Notes: generated by a model from the sequence alone, not told the origin. DNA of 64,000 nucleotides from Oscillospiraceae bacterium (GCA_902795045.1 CADBJU010000003.1:186001-250000); one strand, 5' to 3'. Shown: positions 35,452 to 43,969, numbered from the stretch's first letter. Made by a program: numbers and translations.

Positions 35452-38400
35452 TTACCGAAACGTCTCAACGAAGACAAAACCGTTGTCCTCGGTGCAGAGG
35501 TATCTGGCCCCGCTCTCGCCCGGCGCAAAGATATATACGTTGCTGCAGCCGGAGAAGGCTGTCGGGCTGAAATTCGTACTGGCGGAGCGAATGCTGATCT
35601 GTTTGAGCCCGGCACAGTCCTTGAAGGCGTCGGGATAGACAAAGGTGCAGTTTGCCGGGATCTCCACGGATTTAAGCGGAGTACCCTCAAAGGCGGCTTC
35701 GCCGATCTCGGTGGTCCCGGAGGGGAGCTTATAGTCGATGCTCTTCGGGGCCCAGCCCGCGGTGAGGGTCATATCAAAACCGACTGTCGAATTGAAGTCA
35801 TAGGGCTTGCCCCAATAGAACCAGCCGAGGAAGGTCGCGTCCGGCATGGTCGGATCGGTCTTCGGCCGCGGGATCTGATCGCCGCAGGCAAGGCCGGTCA
35901 CGTCTGCCATGGTGCTCTTGCTGCCGTTGAGGTCAAAATATATGGTAATGGGCGGGCCTTCCGCCACGGTGACCTCCGTATCCGGGCTTGCGTAGTGGTT
36001 GTCGTCGGCGGCCATGCGCACAAGGTAGGTGCCCGGCTCAACGTACACATGCTCCATATAAGCCAGGGTGTAGGTGCCGTCGTTTGCCTTGTTGCGGTAC
36101 TCCATCTTGCGGGCGGTGAGACCTGTGATCATGCCGTCGAGGGAGTTGAGTCTGGTCTCGCTGCGGGTGAGGAGTTTTGCGGCATCGGGCGCGGTCTGGG
36201 CGGCCTTGTCGATGATGACCTGCTTGCTGCCGCTGACGGCGTTGGTGCCGTCCGTCACATAGAAGTACACCGTGTGCGTACCCGCTGTAGAGGGTTGGTT
36301 CTTGAGCGCGGTCATGCCGTCGGTCTGGTAATTGTCCTTCGTCAGGGGCTTTATTGTGCTGTAATAGGCTGTCGCACCCTGGGGGACGGTAAGCTCAATG
36401 TTGAAGCCCGCATAGGTGGCCTCGTCGCTGAAAACACCGTACTTGTCCTTTGCCGCGACAACGAAGGCGTCCGTGGTCACCGTGTACTTGCCTTCGCGCG
36501 TCGTGATTTCATAGTTCGGGTTCTCGCCGCTCACAGTCACGATGACCTTGTACTCGCCGACCGTATCCTTGTTCGCGTCAGTGGATACCGCAGCGCCGGT
36601 GAGCGTCTCGCCTTCGACAAGGCCGCTGACGGTATAGCTGAGCTCCGCAAGCGCCGCGCCGACCTGGGTAGTGGCGTCATTGCCGGAAACCGTGACCGGC
36701 TTTCTGGCGATCGTCGATTCCACATAAAGCTGGTTTGCTTCCTCACTGTCGCCGGAGAGCTTGAAGTACACCTTGTAGGTGTCCGCGTTTTTGGCGGTGG
36801 GGATCTGATCGCTCCACGTGCCGGTCTCGCCGATCCTGTAGAGCATGGTGCCGTCGGTCGTGGCACCCGAGGTGATCAGCGTCTGCTCCTTGCCGTTGTA
36901 AACAAGATCCTTGATATCGGTCGGGAACGTGATGCCGGAGCTGGTCACCTTGACGGTCGCTTCCGCAGAAGTGCTGTAAAGCCCGTCCAGAAGCTGGAAG
37001 TGATAGCCGACATTCCCGGTCATCCAGGGCATGTCCGGACTTGTCACGGTGTTGTTCTGATTGGCAAGGATCGTGTGAGCCGCTTTCGGAGTGTTGCCGT
37101 TGCCCTGCAGGATAAGGAGATAATAGCGCACGCCCTGGGCATTGGGATCCGCAGTCTCTGCCTTTATCGTCCAGTTCACCGTTTGCCGGCCCATGGCGTA
37201 CTGCACGGCGGGGGTGACGCTGAGCTTTTCGCAGCCAACGCGCGTCCAAGTGTTCGTGCCGCCGTTTTCGGTCTTTGCGCCGTTGTAGATATCCGTGAGA
37301 CCGGCCGTGTCGGTCAGGCTGCCCTCAGTCTGCATATTGGCCTCCAGCACGATCTTGTTTGCGATGCTGCCGGAGTTCGTCATGCCTGCGAAGTTGTACA
37401 GGCCGTTGAGGCTGATGCTGCCGCTGTTGGTGAACTGACCGAAGTTATCGACACAGATGTCGTAGGCAAGATCCTCCGGCACGACCTGGATCAGGGTGCC
37501 GAGGTTGCCGTTGCCGACGATCTGCACATCCGCCGAGGCGATATTGCCCGCGTTGGCAAGCGTCGCGCCTGCGTAGTTGGTGAAGTAAACCGCCATGGGG
37601 CGCTCAAAGCCGATGCGCTGCTCCATGATGAGCGCCGACCAGGAAACCTGCACGGGGATGACAGCCTCATCCACCGAGCAGAGGTACATATTGCCGTTTG
37701 CGGTGTTTTCAAGCGTTCCGTAGTTTTCCAGGAAGCCGGGGGCCAGCACCAGGTCGCCGTTATTGGTGAAGGAAGCGTTCTGGTTTGCCGCCTCACCGTT
37801 GGAGAAGTAACCCATGCGGACGCCCGACTGGGTCACGTCGTCCTTCCAGGCGACCTGGATGCCCTTGTGGTAAGTAAACAGTCCCTTGTCCGGATCGTTG
37901 GAGGTGATGGTGTCGTTATAATGTCCGTTGTTGATAAGCGTGCCGAGGTTATACAGCCCGCCATAGGCGACGAGGGAGCCGTTGTTTACGAGCGTACCGC
38001 CCGCTTCGATGTGGAGCTCTGCGGCCTTCATGTCGCGCGCAGCGGGATTGGCCGGGTCGATGGGCTTGCCCTCGGTGCCCTCGATGGAGATGACGCCGTT
38101 ATTCTCGATCTCGCCGCCGTCTGCAATGGTGATGAGGCCCACATCATAGGTCACAGGGGTGACGCTGCCGTCCTGACCCGGGGCGACGGAGGCGGCGTCG
38201 TACTCCACTTCCACCTGGCAGGTCTCGTCAATGATGAGCTTGCCGCCGCTGCCGATGTACATTCTGGCGTTGTTGCCCACGGCCAGCTCCGCGCCGGTGG
38301 TGTTGAAGCCGTCCATGATTGTCAGGGTGCCGTTTTCCACCGTCAGCGCCGCAGCTCCGGTCGTCTGGTGGTTTGCGATCTGGATATCAAAGCTGTTCAC

Positions 38401-39486
38401 GTCAAAGATGACGTGACGGCCACCGTTGATGAGAAGGCCCTCAAGCACCGGGACCTCGCAGATCATCTTGATAGGGGAATTGTCATACCAGCCCATCGCC
38501 TTGCGCAGGGACCAGAATTCCGCAGCGCCGCCGTTGGGGCCGGGATGGATGATCTCGATCTCCAGGTCGTTGCCCTTGACGGTATAGCTCGTGACCTGGG
38601 CGTCGGGCGCCTTGGTCTCGTCATAAAACTTCGCCATGACCTGCTCGGCGTGGGTGGGCGTTGTGGTGCTCTGGTTGTTGGGATCATAGTCGAGGGACGG
38701 ATTATAGTCCGGGGTCTGGTCGATGTAAAACTTGAGCTTGAAATCGGCGTTCTGCGCAGCGGTGGCACTGCCTGTATCCGCGCCCGCGACAAGGGTGCCG
38801 GAGGAATAGACGATCACGTCCACGTAGGGGGTGTTCGCGTCGCTGCCCGACTTGTCCTTCATGGAGACGCCGCCGTTATCGATGGCGTAGACGGCGGCCT
38901 TGTTGCCCAGGGCCTCCGAGAAGCTGCCCCTGCCGAGGGCTGCGTCATATTTTTCGTAGAGGAGCGAAACCATCAGGGCCTTGTTGCCCTCCTGCTTGAC
39001 GTGCAGGTAGCTGCCCGCGGGAGCGTCCTTGATGAGGTCGCTCACATCCACGCGGATGATGAAATAGCTGCCGTCAAAGCCGGACATTTTCTGGTGCCAG
39101 GTCCCATCCGCGCCCTGCTCGCTGATGATGTCGTAGCGGAAGTAGCTGTAGGGCGGATAGAGCGCCCCGCCTGACAGCGGCGTATAGGAGGTGGGGCCGG
39201 TCTTCACCTCGTATGGAACCGCCGCGCCCATAATGATGGCCGGGGATTCGGTCGTCGGCGCGTCGAGCGTATTCTTGTCAAGGCTCGGGATGCCGATGGT
39301 GGCGTTTGAGTCGCCGGGCACCGCCTTCACATAGTACACGCCGGGGTAGGCGCTGCTGGTCGGGTTCAGCGTCGCGTTCCGGGTATACTCAGCTGCATGG
39401 GCTGGTGCCGCATGGAACGCAAGGCACAGCGCCAGGGCCAGCAGCACAAGAAGCGTACTGACTGCCGATTTCTTTGTTTTTGTCAT
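35452..39486 (-). CDS. large secreted repeat protein with MBG, InlB-type and BspA-type leucine-rich modules
   Basis: 1,345 residues from the ATG at 39486 (AGGAG 7 nt upstream). Signal peptide ending AAPAHA. The N-terminal 800 residues are low in Cys and show repeated N-N-G / N-x-G-S-I turns (FTNSGSISLNGLYNFAG, MTNSGSIANK), suggesting a beta-solenoid. About 860-1020 are Ig-like MBG repeats (LVYNGKEQTL, TYKVYFKLSGD, KPVTVSG). Near 1183 is an InlB/Listeria-Bacteroides repeat (ITIYFDLNGSKS ... FLGWFYWGKPYDFN), and the last 90 residues are BspA-like leucine-rich repeats (TTEIGEAAFEGTPLKSVEIP). No LPXTG or other anchor is visible, so it is released or held non-covalently. It lies between the GG-leader peptide genes. 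Confidence 0.88.
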   Translation of the reverse strand: MTKTKKSAVSTLLVLLALALCLAFHAAPAHAAEYTRNATLNPTSSAYPGVYYVKAVPGDSNATIGIPSLDKNTLDAPTTESPAIIMGAAVPYEVKTGPTSYTPLSGGALYPPYSYFRYDIISEQGADGTWHQKMSGFDGSYFIIRVDVSDLIKDAPAGSYLHVKQEGNKALMVSLLYEKYDAALGRGSFSEALGNKAAVYAIDNGGVSMKDKSGSDANTPYVDVIVYSSGTLVAGADTGSATAAQNADFKLKFYIDQTPDYNPSLDYDPNNQSTTTPTHAEQVMAKFYDETKAPDAQVTSYTVKGNDLEIEIIHPGPNGGAAEFWSLRKAMGWYDNSPIKMICEVPVLEGLLINGGRHVIFDVNSFDIQIANHQTTGAAALTVENGTLTIMDGFNTTGAELAVGNNARMYIGSGGKLIIDETCQVEVEYDAASVAPGQDGSVTPVTYDVGLITIADGGEIENNGVISIEGTEGKPIDPANPAARDMKAAELHIEAGGTLVNNGSLVAYGGLYNLGTLINNGHYNDTITSNDPDKGLFTYHKGIQVAWKDDVTQSGVRMGYFSNGEAANQNASFTNNGDLVLAPGFLENYGTLENTANGNMYLCSVDEAVIPVQVSWSALIMEQRIGFERPMAVYFTNYAGATLANAGNIASADVQIVGNGNLGTLIQVVPEDLAYDICVDNFGQFTNSGSISLNGLYNFAGMTNSGSIANKIVLEANMQTEGSLTDTAGLTDIYNGAKTENGGTNTWTRVGCEKLSVTPAVQYAMGRQTVNWTIKAETADPNAQGVRYYLLILQGNGNTPKAAHTILANQNNTVTSPDMPWMTGNVGYHFQLLDGLYSTSAEATVKVTSSGITFPTDIKDLVYNGKEQTLITSGATTDGTMLYRIGETGTWSDQIPTAKNADTYKVYFKLSGDSEEANQLYVESTIARKPVTVSGNDATTQVGAALAELSYTVSGLVEGETLTGAAVSTDANKDTVGEYKVIVTVSGENPNYEITTREGKYTVTTDAFVVAAKDKYGVFSDEATYAGFNIELTVPQGATAYYSTIKPLTKDNYQTDGMTALKNQPSTAGTHTVYFYVTDGTNAVSGSKQVIIDKAAQTAPDAAKLLTRSETRLNSLDGMITGLTARKMEYRNKANDGTYTLAYMEHVYVEPGTYLVRMAADDNHYASPDTEVTVAEGPPITIYFDLNGSKSTMADVTGLACGDQIPRPKTDPTMPDATFLGWFYWGKPYDFNSTVGFDMTLTAGWAPKSIDYKLPSGTTEIGEAAFEGTPLKSVEIPANCTFVYPDAFKDCAGLKQISIRSASTNFSPTAFSGCSNVYIFAPGESGARYLCTEDNGFVFVETFR

Positions 39487-39640
39487 AAGCTCACTCCTCA
39501 TTTGTCCTCACACTGGTATGCTGTTGATTTCGGTGATCAGGCTGCAAACTGCCGCGCACCGGTCCGGGAAATGATCCGGACACACTGCTTCTCTCCCGGC
39601 AGGATCGGAACGATGATCTTACAGATAATATACAATATTG

Positions 39641-39684
39641 AATTAAGATGCGCCTTAATTATATATATATATATATATTTGCAA
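39641..39684 (-). promoter_or_regulatory. AT-rich promoter region with a 20-bp dyad
   Basis: AATTAAG-ATGCGC-CTTAATT (39641-39660) is a perfect dyad adjoining an (AT)n run (39660-39678) that ends in TTGCAA. On the minus strand TTGCAA and TATAAT are present with a short 15-bp spacer. This probably drives the secreted repeat protein, with the dyad as a regulator site. Confidence 0.45.
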
Positions 39685-39848
39685 GACATTTTTTCGATGC
39701 GCAGCATCGATCAGACGTGCAGGCCGCCCGCTCTGCGCAGGGCAGGTGGCAGTACGCAAACGACTGGCACCGGTGCGGAAAATGCTTTCTGGCCGGTGCA
39801 AGCCCTTTTGTTTATTCATTTGCTGCGCTGCCATTCTCTTCCCGCGTT

Positions 39849-39900
39849 AAAAACGGGTCGGAGTTAGCACATTTTTGATGTGCAGCTCCGGTCCGTTTTT
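39849..39900. terminator. bidirectional terminator-like hairpin
   Basis: AAAACGG..CGGAG..GCACAT-ttttg-ATGTGC..CTCCG..CCGTTTTT: three stacked stem segments with T-runs on both strands. It lies in the 575-bp gap between the large secreted protein and the GG peptides, where I find no gene. Confidence 0.75.
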
Positions 39901-39965
39901 CCTATTCGTTCGTTTATTCGCGCACGATCGCAGCCGAAAAAGCGCTTGCTCTGAACATAAAAAAT

Positions 39966-40006
39966 CTTACAGGTCTTGTGATCTCACTTTTATCACGACC
40001 TGTAAG
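39966..40006 (-). terminator. intrinsic terminator of the GG-peptide transcript
   Basis: CTTACAGGTC / GACCTGTAAG stem with an inner GTGAT/ATCAC pairing, followed on the minus strand by ATTTTTTATG. It is 55 bp after the stop of the 59-residue peptide. Confidence 0.85.
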
Positions 40007-40060
40007 ATGGAGGCGTTACCGGACATTGAACCGGATTTTGCGCTATTCGGTTGATGGTTT

Positions 40061-40240
40061 TTATTTCCCAATGAGGGGAATCCTGTAAGGGGCTTTGTCA
40101 GTATCGTCAGGATAGTGGGTGGGCAGCTGGATCAGCCAATCTACGAACACGTCGAAGACCGTTCTGTCATCATCATCGCCGCCAGCGACCGCTTCCATTG
40201 CCATATCGCTCAGTGCCTTCATATTTTCAATGTTCTTCAT
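40061..40240 (-). CDS. 59-residue double-glycine-leader peptide
   Basis: A short gene found by reading the minus strand: leader MKNIENMKALSDMAMEAVAGG, then a 38-residue acidic core that begins DDDDRTVFDVFVDWLIQLP and ends PYRIPLIGK. The leader is nearly the same as that of the peptide encoded 75 bp upstream (both start MKNIENM and end VAGGD), so the two are paralogues. RBS AAAGGAG. The core has no Cys, so neither disulfides nor lanthionine rings are expected. The start, RBS, leader homology and downstream terminator together make the gene convincing. It may be a bacteriocin, signal peptide or RiPP precursor. Confidence 0.85.
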   Translation of the reverse strand: MKNIENMKALSDMAMEAVAGGDDDDRTVFDVFVDWLIQLPTHYPDDTDKAPYRIPLIGK

Positions 40241-40315
40241 TTTCGTTATCTCCTTTATCTCAGTTATTTTTCATTAGATCACCCACGGGCCATCCGGGTA
40301 ATCCGGAAATACCGG

Positions 40316-40576
40316 CTACCTGGCATCCGCAGCTTTCGTGTAATACGGATCATCACAGGGCAGGTCAGTAAGATCACGGCTTCTGCGGTCCTGGGGGAAC
40401 GGAAGCGGCCGACCGAGGGGAGGATAGAGATGGTTTGCGGGATCAGCAGTCTGATCTTTTTTCTGTCCCAGTGCAATCGGCGTGCCCGGATTAAAGATCG
40501 TGGGCAGGCCATCGCCGCCGGCAACCTTTGCCATTTCCACATCGACCAGTACGTTCATATTTTCAATGTTCTTCAT
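40316..40576 (-). CDS. 86-residue double-glycine-leader peptide
   Basis: Leader MKNIENMNVLVDVEMAKVAGG followed by a 65-residue core rich in Pro, Asp and Arg (GLPTIFNPGTPIALGQ, NHLYPPLGRPLPFPQD, DLPCDDPYYTKAADAR) with a single Cys. RBS AAAAGGAG, ATG at 40576. Paralogous in its leader to the peptide at 40061-40240 and probably co-transcribed with it, ending at the terminator at 39966. The core does not resemble a known bacteriocin class. The promoter region shares a motif with the PepSY peptide gene. No processing enzyme or C39 transporter is nearby. Confidence 0.8.
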   Translation of the reverse strand: MKNIENMNVLVDVEMAKVAGGDGLPTIFNPGTPIALGQKKDQTADPANHLYPPLGRPLPFPQDRRSRDLTDLPCDDPYYTKAADAR

Positions 40577-40652
40577 TTTGATGATCTCCTTTTGTTTTAT
40601 ATATTTGATGGTGTTTGTTTTTTTATTTCCTGTACCTGTCTCTCAAGTACGG

Positions 40653-40683
40653 CCTAAGAATAACATACGAAATGTCACAGAAG
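40653..40683 (-). promoter_or_regulatory. promoter-like motif upstream of the GG-peptide pair
   Basis: On the minus strand TGTGACATTTCGTATG-T-TATTCT, matching the element upstream of the PepSY peptide at about 13 of the 16 positions before the -10. About 77 bp before the first peptide start. Confidence 0.55.
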
Positions 40684-40734
40684 GCACACAGTTGAAATCA
40701 TATATTCACAGTCAGCAGCCGCGCTCAGGAAAAT

Positions 40735-40983
40735 ATGGAGCTTGCTGTGAACGATGGAAACAATGCGGTTTCCTTTATGGCCTCGGAGGGATATATCCGG
40801 TTCAAAGCGGATATGGAGGTCAGCACGATGGAGCTGTACGCCGTTGACAAGCTGTGGTGTGATGACAATTCCCTGCACCCGCTGAGTGAGCGGAGCTTCA
40901 GCGCCTTTCTCCACAAAAATGAGGACACCTATAATCTGGAGGCCACGAACAATGTTTATAGACGAAAGCGGTATGGCTGGTGA
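40735..40983 (+). CDS. hypothetical 82-residue protein
   Basis: ATG at 40735 after AGGAAA. The translation (MELAVNDGNNAVSFMASEGY, RFKADMEVSTMELYAVDKLW, then a charged C-terminus) has protein-like composition, and an in-frame stop lies 15 codons upstream. I do not recognise a family. Its last codons overlap, on the other strand, the end of a decayed ATPase fragment, so its C-terminus may be the product of a junction between two unrelated segments. It could equally be a remnant of a longer gene. Confidence 0.35.
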   Translation: MELAVNDGNNAVSFMASEGYIRFKADMEVSTMELYAVDKLWCDDNSLHPLSERSFSAFLHKNEDTYNLEATNNVYRRKRYGW

Positions 40984-41380
40984 CAAGGCCCTTTCGGATC
41001 TTATCCAGCACGATCCGGCTGTTGCCGCTCTCAATGAAGCTCATATTGGGATACACAAAGGCAAACCAGAAACGGATATAATTGTCCTTGATTTTATACA
41101 GTCCGCGCTTGCTTTTCTCCGGGTTATCCTCCGTGACGGGGACTTCACGCTCCAGGATATCCAGATCGATCAGCGTTTTCAGATATTTGGTCAGGCTGGT
41201 GGCCTTGACCTCCAGCGCGGAGGAAATGGCCGCCAGCTTGTGATTGCCCGCAGCAATGGCCCGGATCACGGAGAAATAGCTGCCGATCTCGCTGACCTCC
41301 TGCTGGAGCAGGAAATGCGGTTCATCATACAGATAACCGGAGCGATTGAGAATATTTCGCTGTATCCATGGCGGAAGCGC
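40898..41380 (-). pseudogene. remnant of an AAA ATPase with DUF234 C-terminal domain
   Basis: The minus-strand frame reads SGYLYDEPHFLLQQEVSEIG, then SYFSVIRAIAAGNHKLAAIS and SLTKYLKTLIDLDILEREVP, followed by VTEDNPEKSKRGLYKIKDNY. This is the winged-helix and linker region typical of archaeal-type/DUF234 ATPases. The ATPase domain that should precede it is missing (a stop lies in frame at 41381), and after about 40960 the homology ends in unrelated residues. Both ends are therefore lost. It lies next to the tRNA-Pro attachment repeat and may have been truncated by an integration event. Confidence 0.7.
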
Positions 41381-41483
41381 TTACAGGCTGATGTTTCAAG
41401 GCATCAGTGTTAGAAGGTGTTAGAAAAAGTGTTAGAAGCGTGCTTGCATGGCGTTTTGGCCGGTAACATTTTCTCAAAGAAAG

Positions 41484-41570
41484 AAAAAGAAAAGTTCCAA
41501 AACCTTTCGGCTTCAGAACTTTTCTTGGTCCGAGTGAGAAGATTCGAACTTCCGGCCTCTTGAACCCCAT
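41484..41570 (-). repeat. left attachment site: tRNA-Pro(GGG) 3' part plus terminator (87-bp direct repeat)
   Basis: On the minus strand 41570-41526 reads as positions 32-76 of a tRNA: loop with T33 and anticodon GGG, TCAAG stem, T-arm GGAAG-TTCGAAT-CTTCT, acceptor CACTCGG, discriminator A, CCA. It is followed by the tRNA terminator hairpin (GAAAAGTTC / GAACTTTTC and T-run). An 87-bp copy with three differences lies at 50201-50287. The 5' half of the tRNA is absent here. Confidence 0.85.
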
Positions 41571-41632
41571 TGTGAAAATGCACCCGTATCTATGGGATTT
41601 TCGCAATATTTCAAGCCTTATATGCCAACATG

Positions 41633-41651
41633 TTAAGCCCATAACCACCGT
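41633..41651. repeat. putative integrase arm-type site near left end
   Basis: TTAAGCCCATAACCACCGT, 62 bp inside the left attachment repeat, matches TTAATCCCATAATTACCGT at 48749-48767 at 16 of 19 positions. A third, inverted copy is at 48818-48836. Placement near one end and just before the integrase gene fits arm-binding sites. Confidence 0.5.
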
Positions 41652-41897
41652 ATTTTTCGCACGAAAAAAGTTTTTTTCTGATTTTGTTCTGAATCATGCA
41701 AGTCAGTATTACCCTATTATATATTGCTTTGATCGCTTCACCGTGGAGCTATGAAAGCAGTATACAATTTTGAAATCTTGCGAGCATTTTTGAAGTGTGC
41801 AAGCATGGAGCAATCTGCTATATTATCATTCGGAAAGGGCAAGACCCCGACCCGTTCTCTTCTCTTAATTCCCTAATGCGCGACGACCACGCGCAAG

Positions 41898-41930
41898 ACC
41901 GCCTTGCTGAAAATGCAGGGCGGTTTCTTT
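41898..41930 (+). terminator. intrinsic terminator in a gene-free stretch
   Basis: ACCGCCTTGC / GCAGGGCGGT stem, 7-nt loop, then TTCTTTTTC. No gene is supported upstream on the plus strand between 41571 and 41898, so it may end a small RNA or read-through from the element boundary. Confidence 0.65.
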
Positions 41931-42103
41931 TTCATGAGGTCGGCCGGGGGCTGGTCGATCAGCTTATGATCTTACCAGAACCTTTTTAGAACCACCGAGG
42001 TTCTAAAATTGAAAAAAAGTCAAGTGATACCAATGCTTTGCGGGGTCGTCCTTAAAAGAGAAAACAATCATTAGTCAGAGTTTCAAAGCGGCAAGAGCGG
42101 GCG

Positions 42104-42400
42104 TTAATTCTTTATGATGGATTCTATTAGATTTGTCACAGCGGCCTTTTGCTTGTCGGTCAATTTGGAAATATCCAAAAGTGAACGGGGATCGGCGGCT
42201 TGCCGACCTAATAGATAATCCGTGCTGACATTGTAGAGATAGGAAAGTGACAACAGATTTTCCGTGCTGGGTGTCCGTTCTCCCGTCTCGTAACCTGAGA
42301 CAATAGACGGCGAAACTTCGAGCTTTTCCGCAACTTGTTTCTGAGATAATCCAAACTGTATGCGCAGAGCTTTGAGCTTTTCGGGTAAACCGTTAATCAT
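42104..42400 (-). CDS. XRE-family HTH regulator of the integrated element
   Basis: 98 residues: helix-turn-helix LKALRIQFGLSQKQVAEKLE, VSPSIVSGYETGERTPS, then NLLSLSYLYNVSTDYLLGR, the classical Cro/C1 layout, and a short C-terminal helix. RBS GAGGTG. It is divergent from the lipoprotein gene; CACTTAAAGTG (42462-42472), next to that gene's promoter, is a likely operator. It probably represses element genes in the integrated state, but no induction protease domain is present. Confidence 0.92.
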   Translation of the reverse strand: MINGLPEKLKALRIQFGLSQKQVAEKLEVSPSIVSGYETGERTPSTENLLSLSYLYNVSTDYLLGRQAADPRSLLDISKLTDKQKAAVTNLIESIIKN

Positions 42401-42431
42401 TGTGTTTCACCTCTACGCTCATTGTAAAGGC

Positions 42432-42472
42432 TGGACAAATACAATAGGTGTTGATATAATACACTTAAAGTG
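42432..42472 (+). promoter_or_regulatory. promoter of the lipoprotein gene with XRE operator
   Basis: TGGACA (42432-42437), 17-bp spacer, extended -10 TGA-TATAAT (hexamer 42455-42460), immediately followed by the dyad CACTT-A-AAGTG (42462-42472). Confidence 0.7.
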
Positions 42473-42532
42473 AAGCGTTCCTATGCTGTTTGTGTTTCAA
42501 ATCTGAGAAAATGAAAGGTGGTCAATCAAATC

Positions 42533-42865
42533 GTGAAGAATAACAAGAGGGCATTTTCCTATATCTGTATTGTGGTAATTCTTTTATCGCTTATTCTTTC
42601 TGCGTGTGGGTCTTCTGTTAATTCATCCACTAATGCAAAAATATGTGCGGAGAAAGCTGTCTCTGATAGCTTGAAATCTCCATCAACAGCTAAGTTTTGC
42701 AAGTATACTGATATGATTGCTACAGACTTAGGGGGCAATCGCTGGAAGGTGTCAGGGTATGTCGATGCACAGAACAGCTTTGGTGCTACAGTCCGCACAA
42801 ATTGGACTGTGACCCTAACCCTTACCAATAGCGGCTTCAAAGATTACGATGTAAAATTCTCGTGA
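42533..42865 (+). CDS. small lipoprotein
   Basis: 110 residues from a GTG at 42533 with AAAGGTGG upstream (a GTG five codons earlier is also in frame but overlaps the RBS). KNNKRAFSYICIVVILLSLI followed by LSACGSS is a lipoprotein signal with Cys at the lipobox. The mature part has KAVSDSLKSPSTAKFCKYTD and GNRWKVSGYVDAQNSFGATV, a pattern seen in small secreted proteins of mobile elements and phages. Function unknown; a surface or exclusion role is possible but not supported by sequence. It is controlled from the promoter/XRE operator region just upstream. Confidence 0.8.
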   Translation: MKNNKRAFSYICIVVILLSLILSACGSSVNSSTNAKICAEKAVSDSLKSPSTAKFCKYTDMIATDLGGNRWKVSGYVDAQNSFGATVRTNWTVTLTLTNSGFKDYDVKFS

Positions 42866-42877
42866 TTCTAAACTTGT

Positions 42878-43123
42878 ATGATCTGTTTTAGCATAATTTA
42901 CAAGTGGCCTTTTTACCTGATTCAAGATTGCTATTGGTGCTGTATTCCTATCAAGTGCCGACATTGCAAATGGTTAGCCGATTGCCGCAAGCCTTTCTTG
43001 CAAGGCCGGAAATGCTATCACGGGTGCATCGAGTTAAACATCTTGCGACAACAGCGCCGGGATGCAGAGCGGGAAGATTATCTAAAGGCTTTAGTTGAAT
43101 ACACAGAAAAACAATACCGTTGA
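42878..43123 (+). CDS. hypothetical Cys-rich 81-residue protein
   Basis: Reading frame from an ATG at 42878 with no good ribosome binding site. It contains CYWCCIPIKCRHCKWLADC and RKCYHGC, a set of Cys residues that could bind zinc, then a helical charged C-terminus (RQQRRDAEREDYLKALVEY). It starts 12 bp after the lipoprotein stop on the same strand. I do not recognise the family. The C-terminal half looks more protein-like than the N-terminal half, so the true start may be internal. Confidence 0.4.
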   Translation: MICFSIIYKWPFYLIQDCYWCCIPIKCRHCKWLADCRKPFLQGRKCYHGCIELNILRQQRRDAEREDYLKALVEYTEKQYR

Positions 43124-43317
43124 TCGGGAACCGCAAGCCGCAAAAGTCTACCTTTACGAACACGGGAAAACATACCCCTGTACTATGTCCGAAAATGTCT
43201 GTTTTAACTTTGCGGATATGTCCGAAAATTGAAACACATTTACGAATAATTGAAGTGTGCAAACAGCGTCCCGCCTGTTATGCTTATAGCAGATACAGGA
43301 AAGGGGCGCTTTGCTTT

Positions 43318-43914
43318 ATGGATAACAGAACATTCTACTATGCGCGTGTCAGCAGTAAGGAACAGAACCTTGACCGCCAGCTTGCCGCATTTGCCGCGCT
43401 GGGCGCGTCTGAGCGGGATATAATCACGGACAAGGAATCCGGCAAGGATTTAGACAGGCGCGGTTACAATGCCCTTAAATCGGCTCTGTTGCGTCGTGGT
43501 GATACGTTGGTCGTGAAATCCCTTGACCGTCTGAGCAGAAACAAAGCCGATATTAAAAACGAATTGCAGTATTTCCACGATAACGGAATCCGGCTGAAAG
43601 TGTTGGACTTGCCTACAACAATGATGGACTGTCCAGAGGGGCAAGAATGGGTCTGGGATATGGTGAACAATATCCTGATTGAAGTGTTGGGGACTATCGC
43701 ACAGCAAGAGCGGGAAACGATACACAGCAGACAGACAGAGGGCATAGCGGCGGCAAAAACAAAAGGGGTCAAGTTTGGTAGGCCGTCAGCAGAAAAGCCG
43801 GACAACTGGAAAACAGTTATGGAACTATGGCATAGTGGACAGATCACGGCAAAGAAAGCCATGGAAATGACCGGACTGAAAAGAACGACGTTCTATAAGT
43901 TGGCCGGAAATTGA
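43318..43914 (+). CDS. serine recombinase (resolvase/invertase)
   Basis: 198 residues from the ATG at 43318 (AAGGGG upstream). The N-terminal catalytic domain has YYARVSSKEQNLDRQL with the nucleophile Ser near residue 11, DKESGKDLDRRGYNAL and VVKSLDRLSRNKADI. It continues through the long E-helix (QQERETIHSRQTEGIAAAK, KGVKFGRPSAE) to a C-terminal HTH (ITAKKAMEMTGLKRTTFYKL). This is a small resolvase/DNA invertase, not a large integrase. In the element it could resolve multimers or invert a segment; no inverted target repeats are obvious. Confidence 0.93.
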   Translation: MDNRTFYYARVSSKEQNLDRQLAAFAALGASERDIITDKESGKDLDRRGYNALKSALLRRGDTLVVKSLDRLSRNKADIKNELQYFHDNGIRLKVLDLPTTMMDCPEGQEWVWDMVNNILIEVLGTIAQQERETIHSRQTEGIAAAKTKGVKFGRPSAEKPDNWKTVMELWHSGQITAKKAMEMTGLKRTTFYKLAGN

Positions 43915-43969
43915 GCGTTAACGTGCAAAACAGGGTACACCCCTTGCGGTGTTCATTAGATAGAAAAGC

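Noticed and set aside
35260-39174. Very long open frame (about 1,300 codons) on the plus strand
   Set aside because: Antisense to the signal-peptide-bearing secreted repeat protein. It lacks an RBS and has Val/Gly/His-rich shadow composition.
41526-41570. Complete tRNA gene
   Set aside because: Only positions 32-76 of tRNA-Pro are present here and at 50243-50287; the D-arm and 5' acceptor strand are missing.
41795-41989. Short plus-strand frame ending after the terminator at 41898
   Set aside because: Passes through the terminator hairpin and has no RBS; more likely non-coding.
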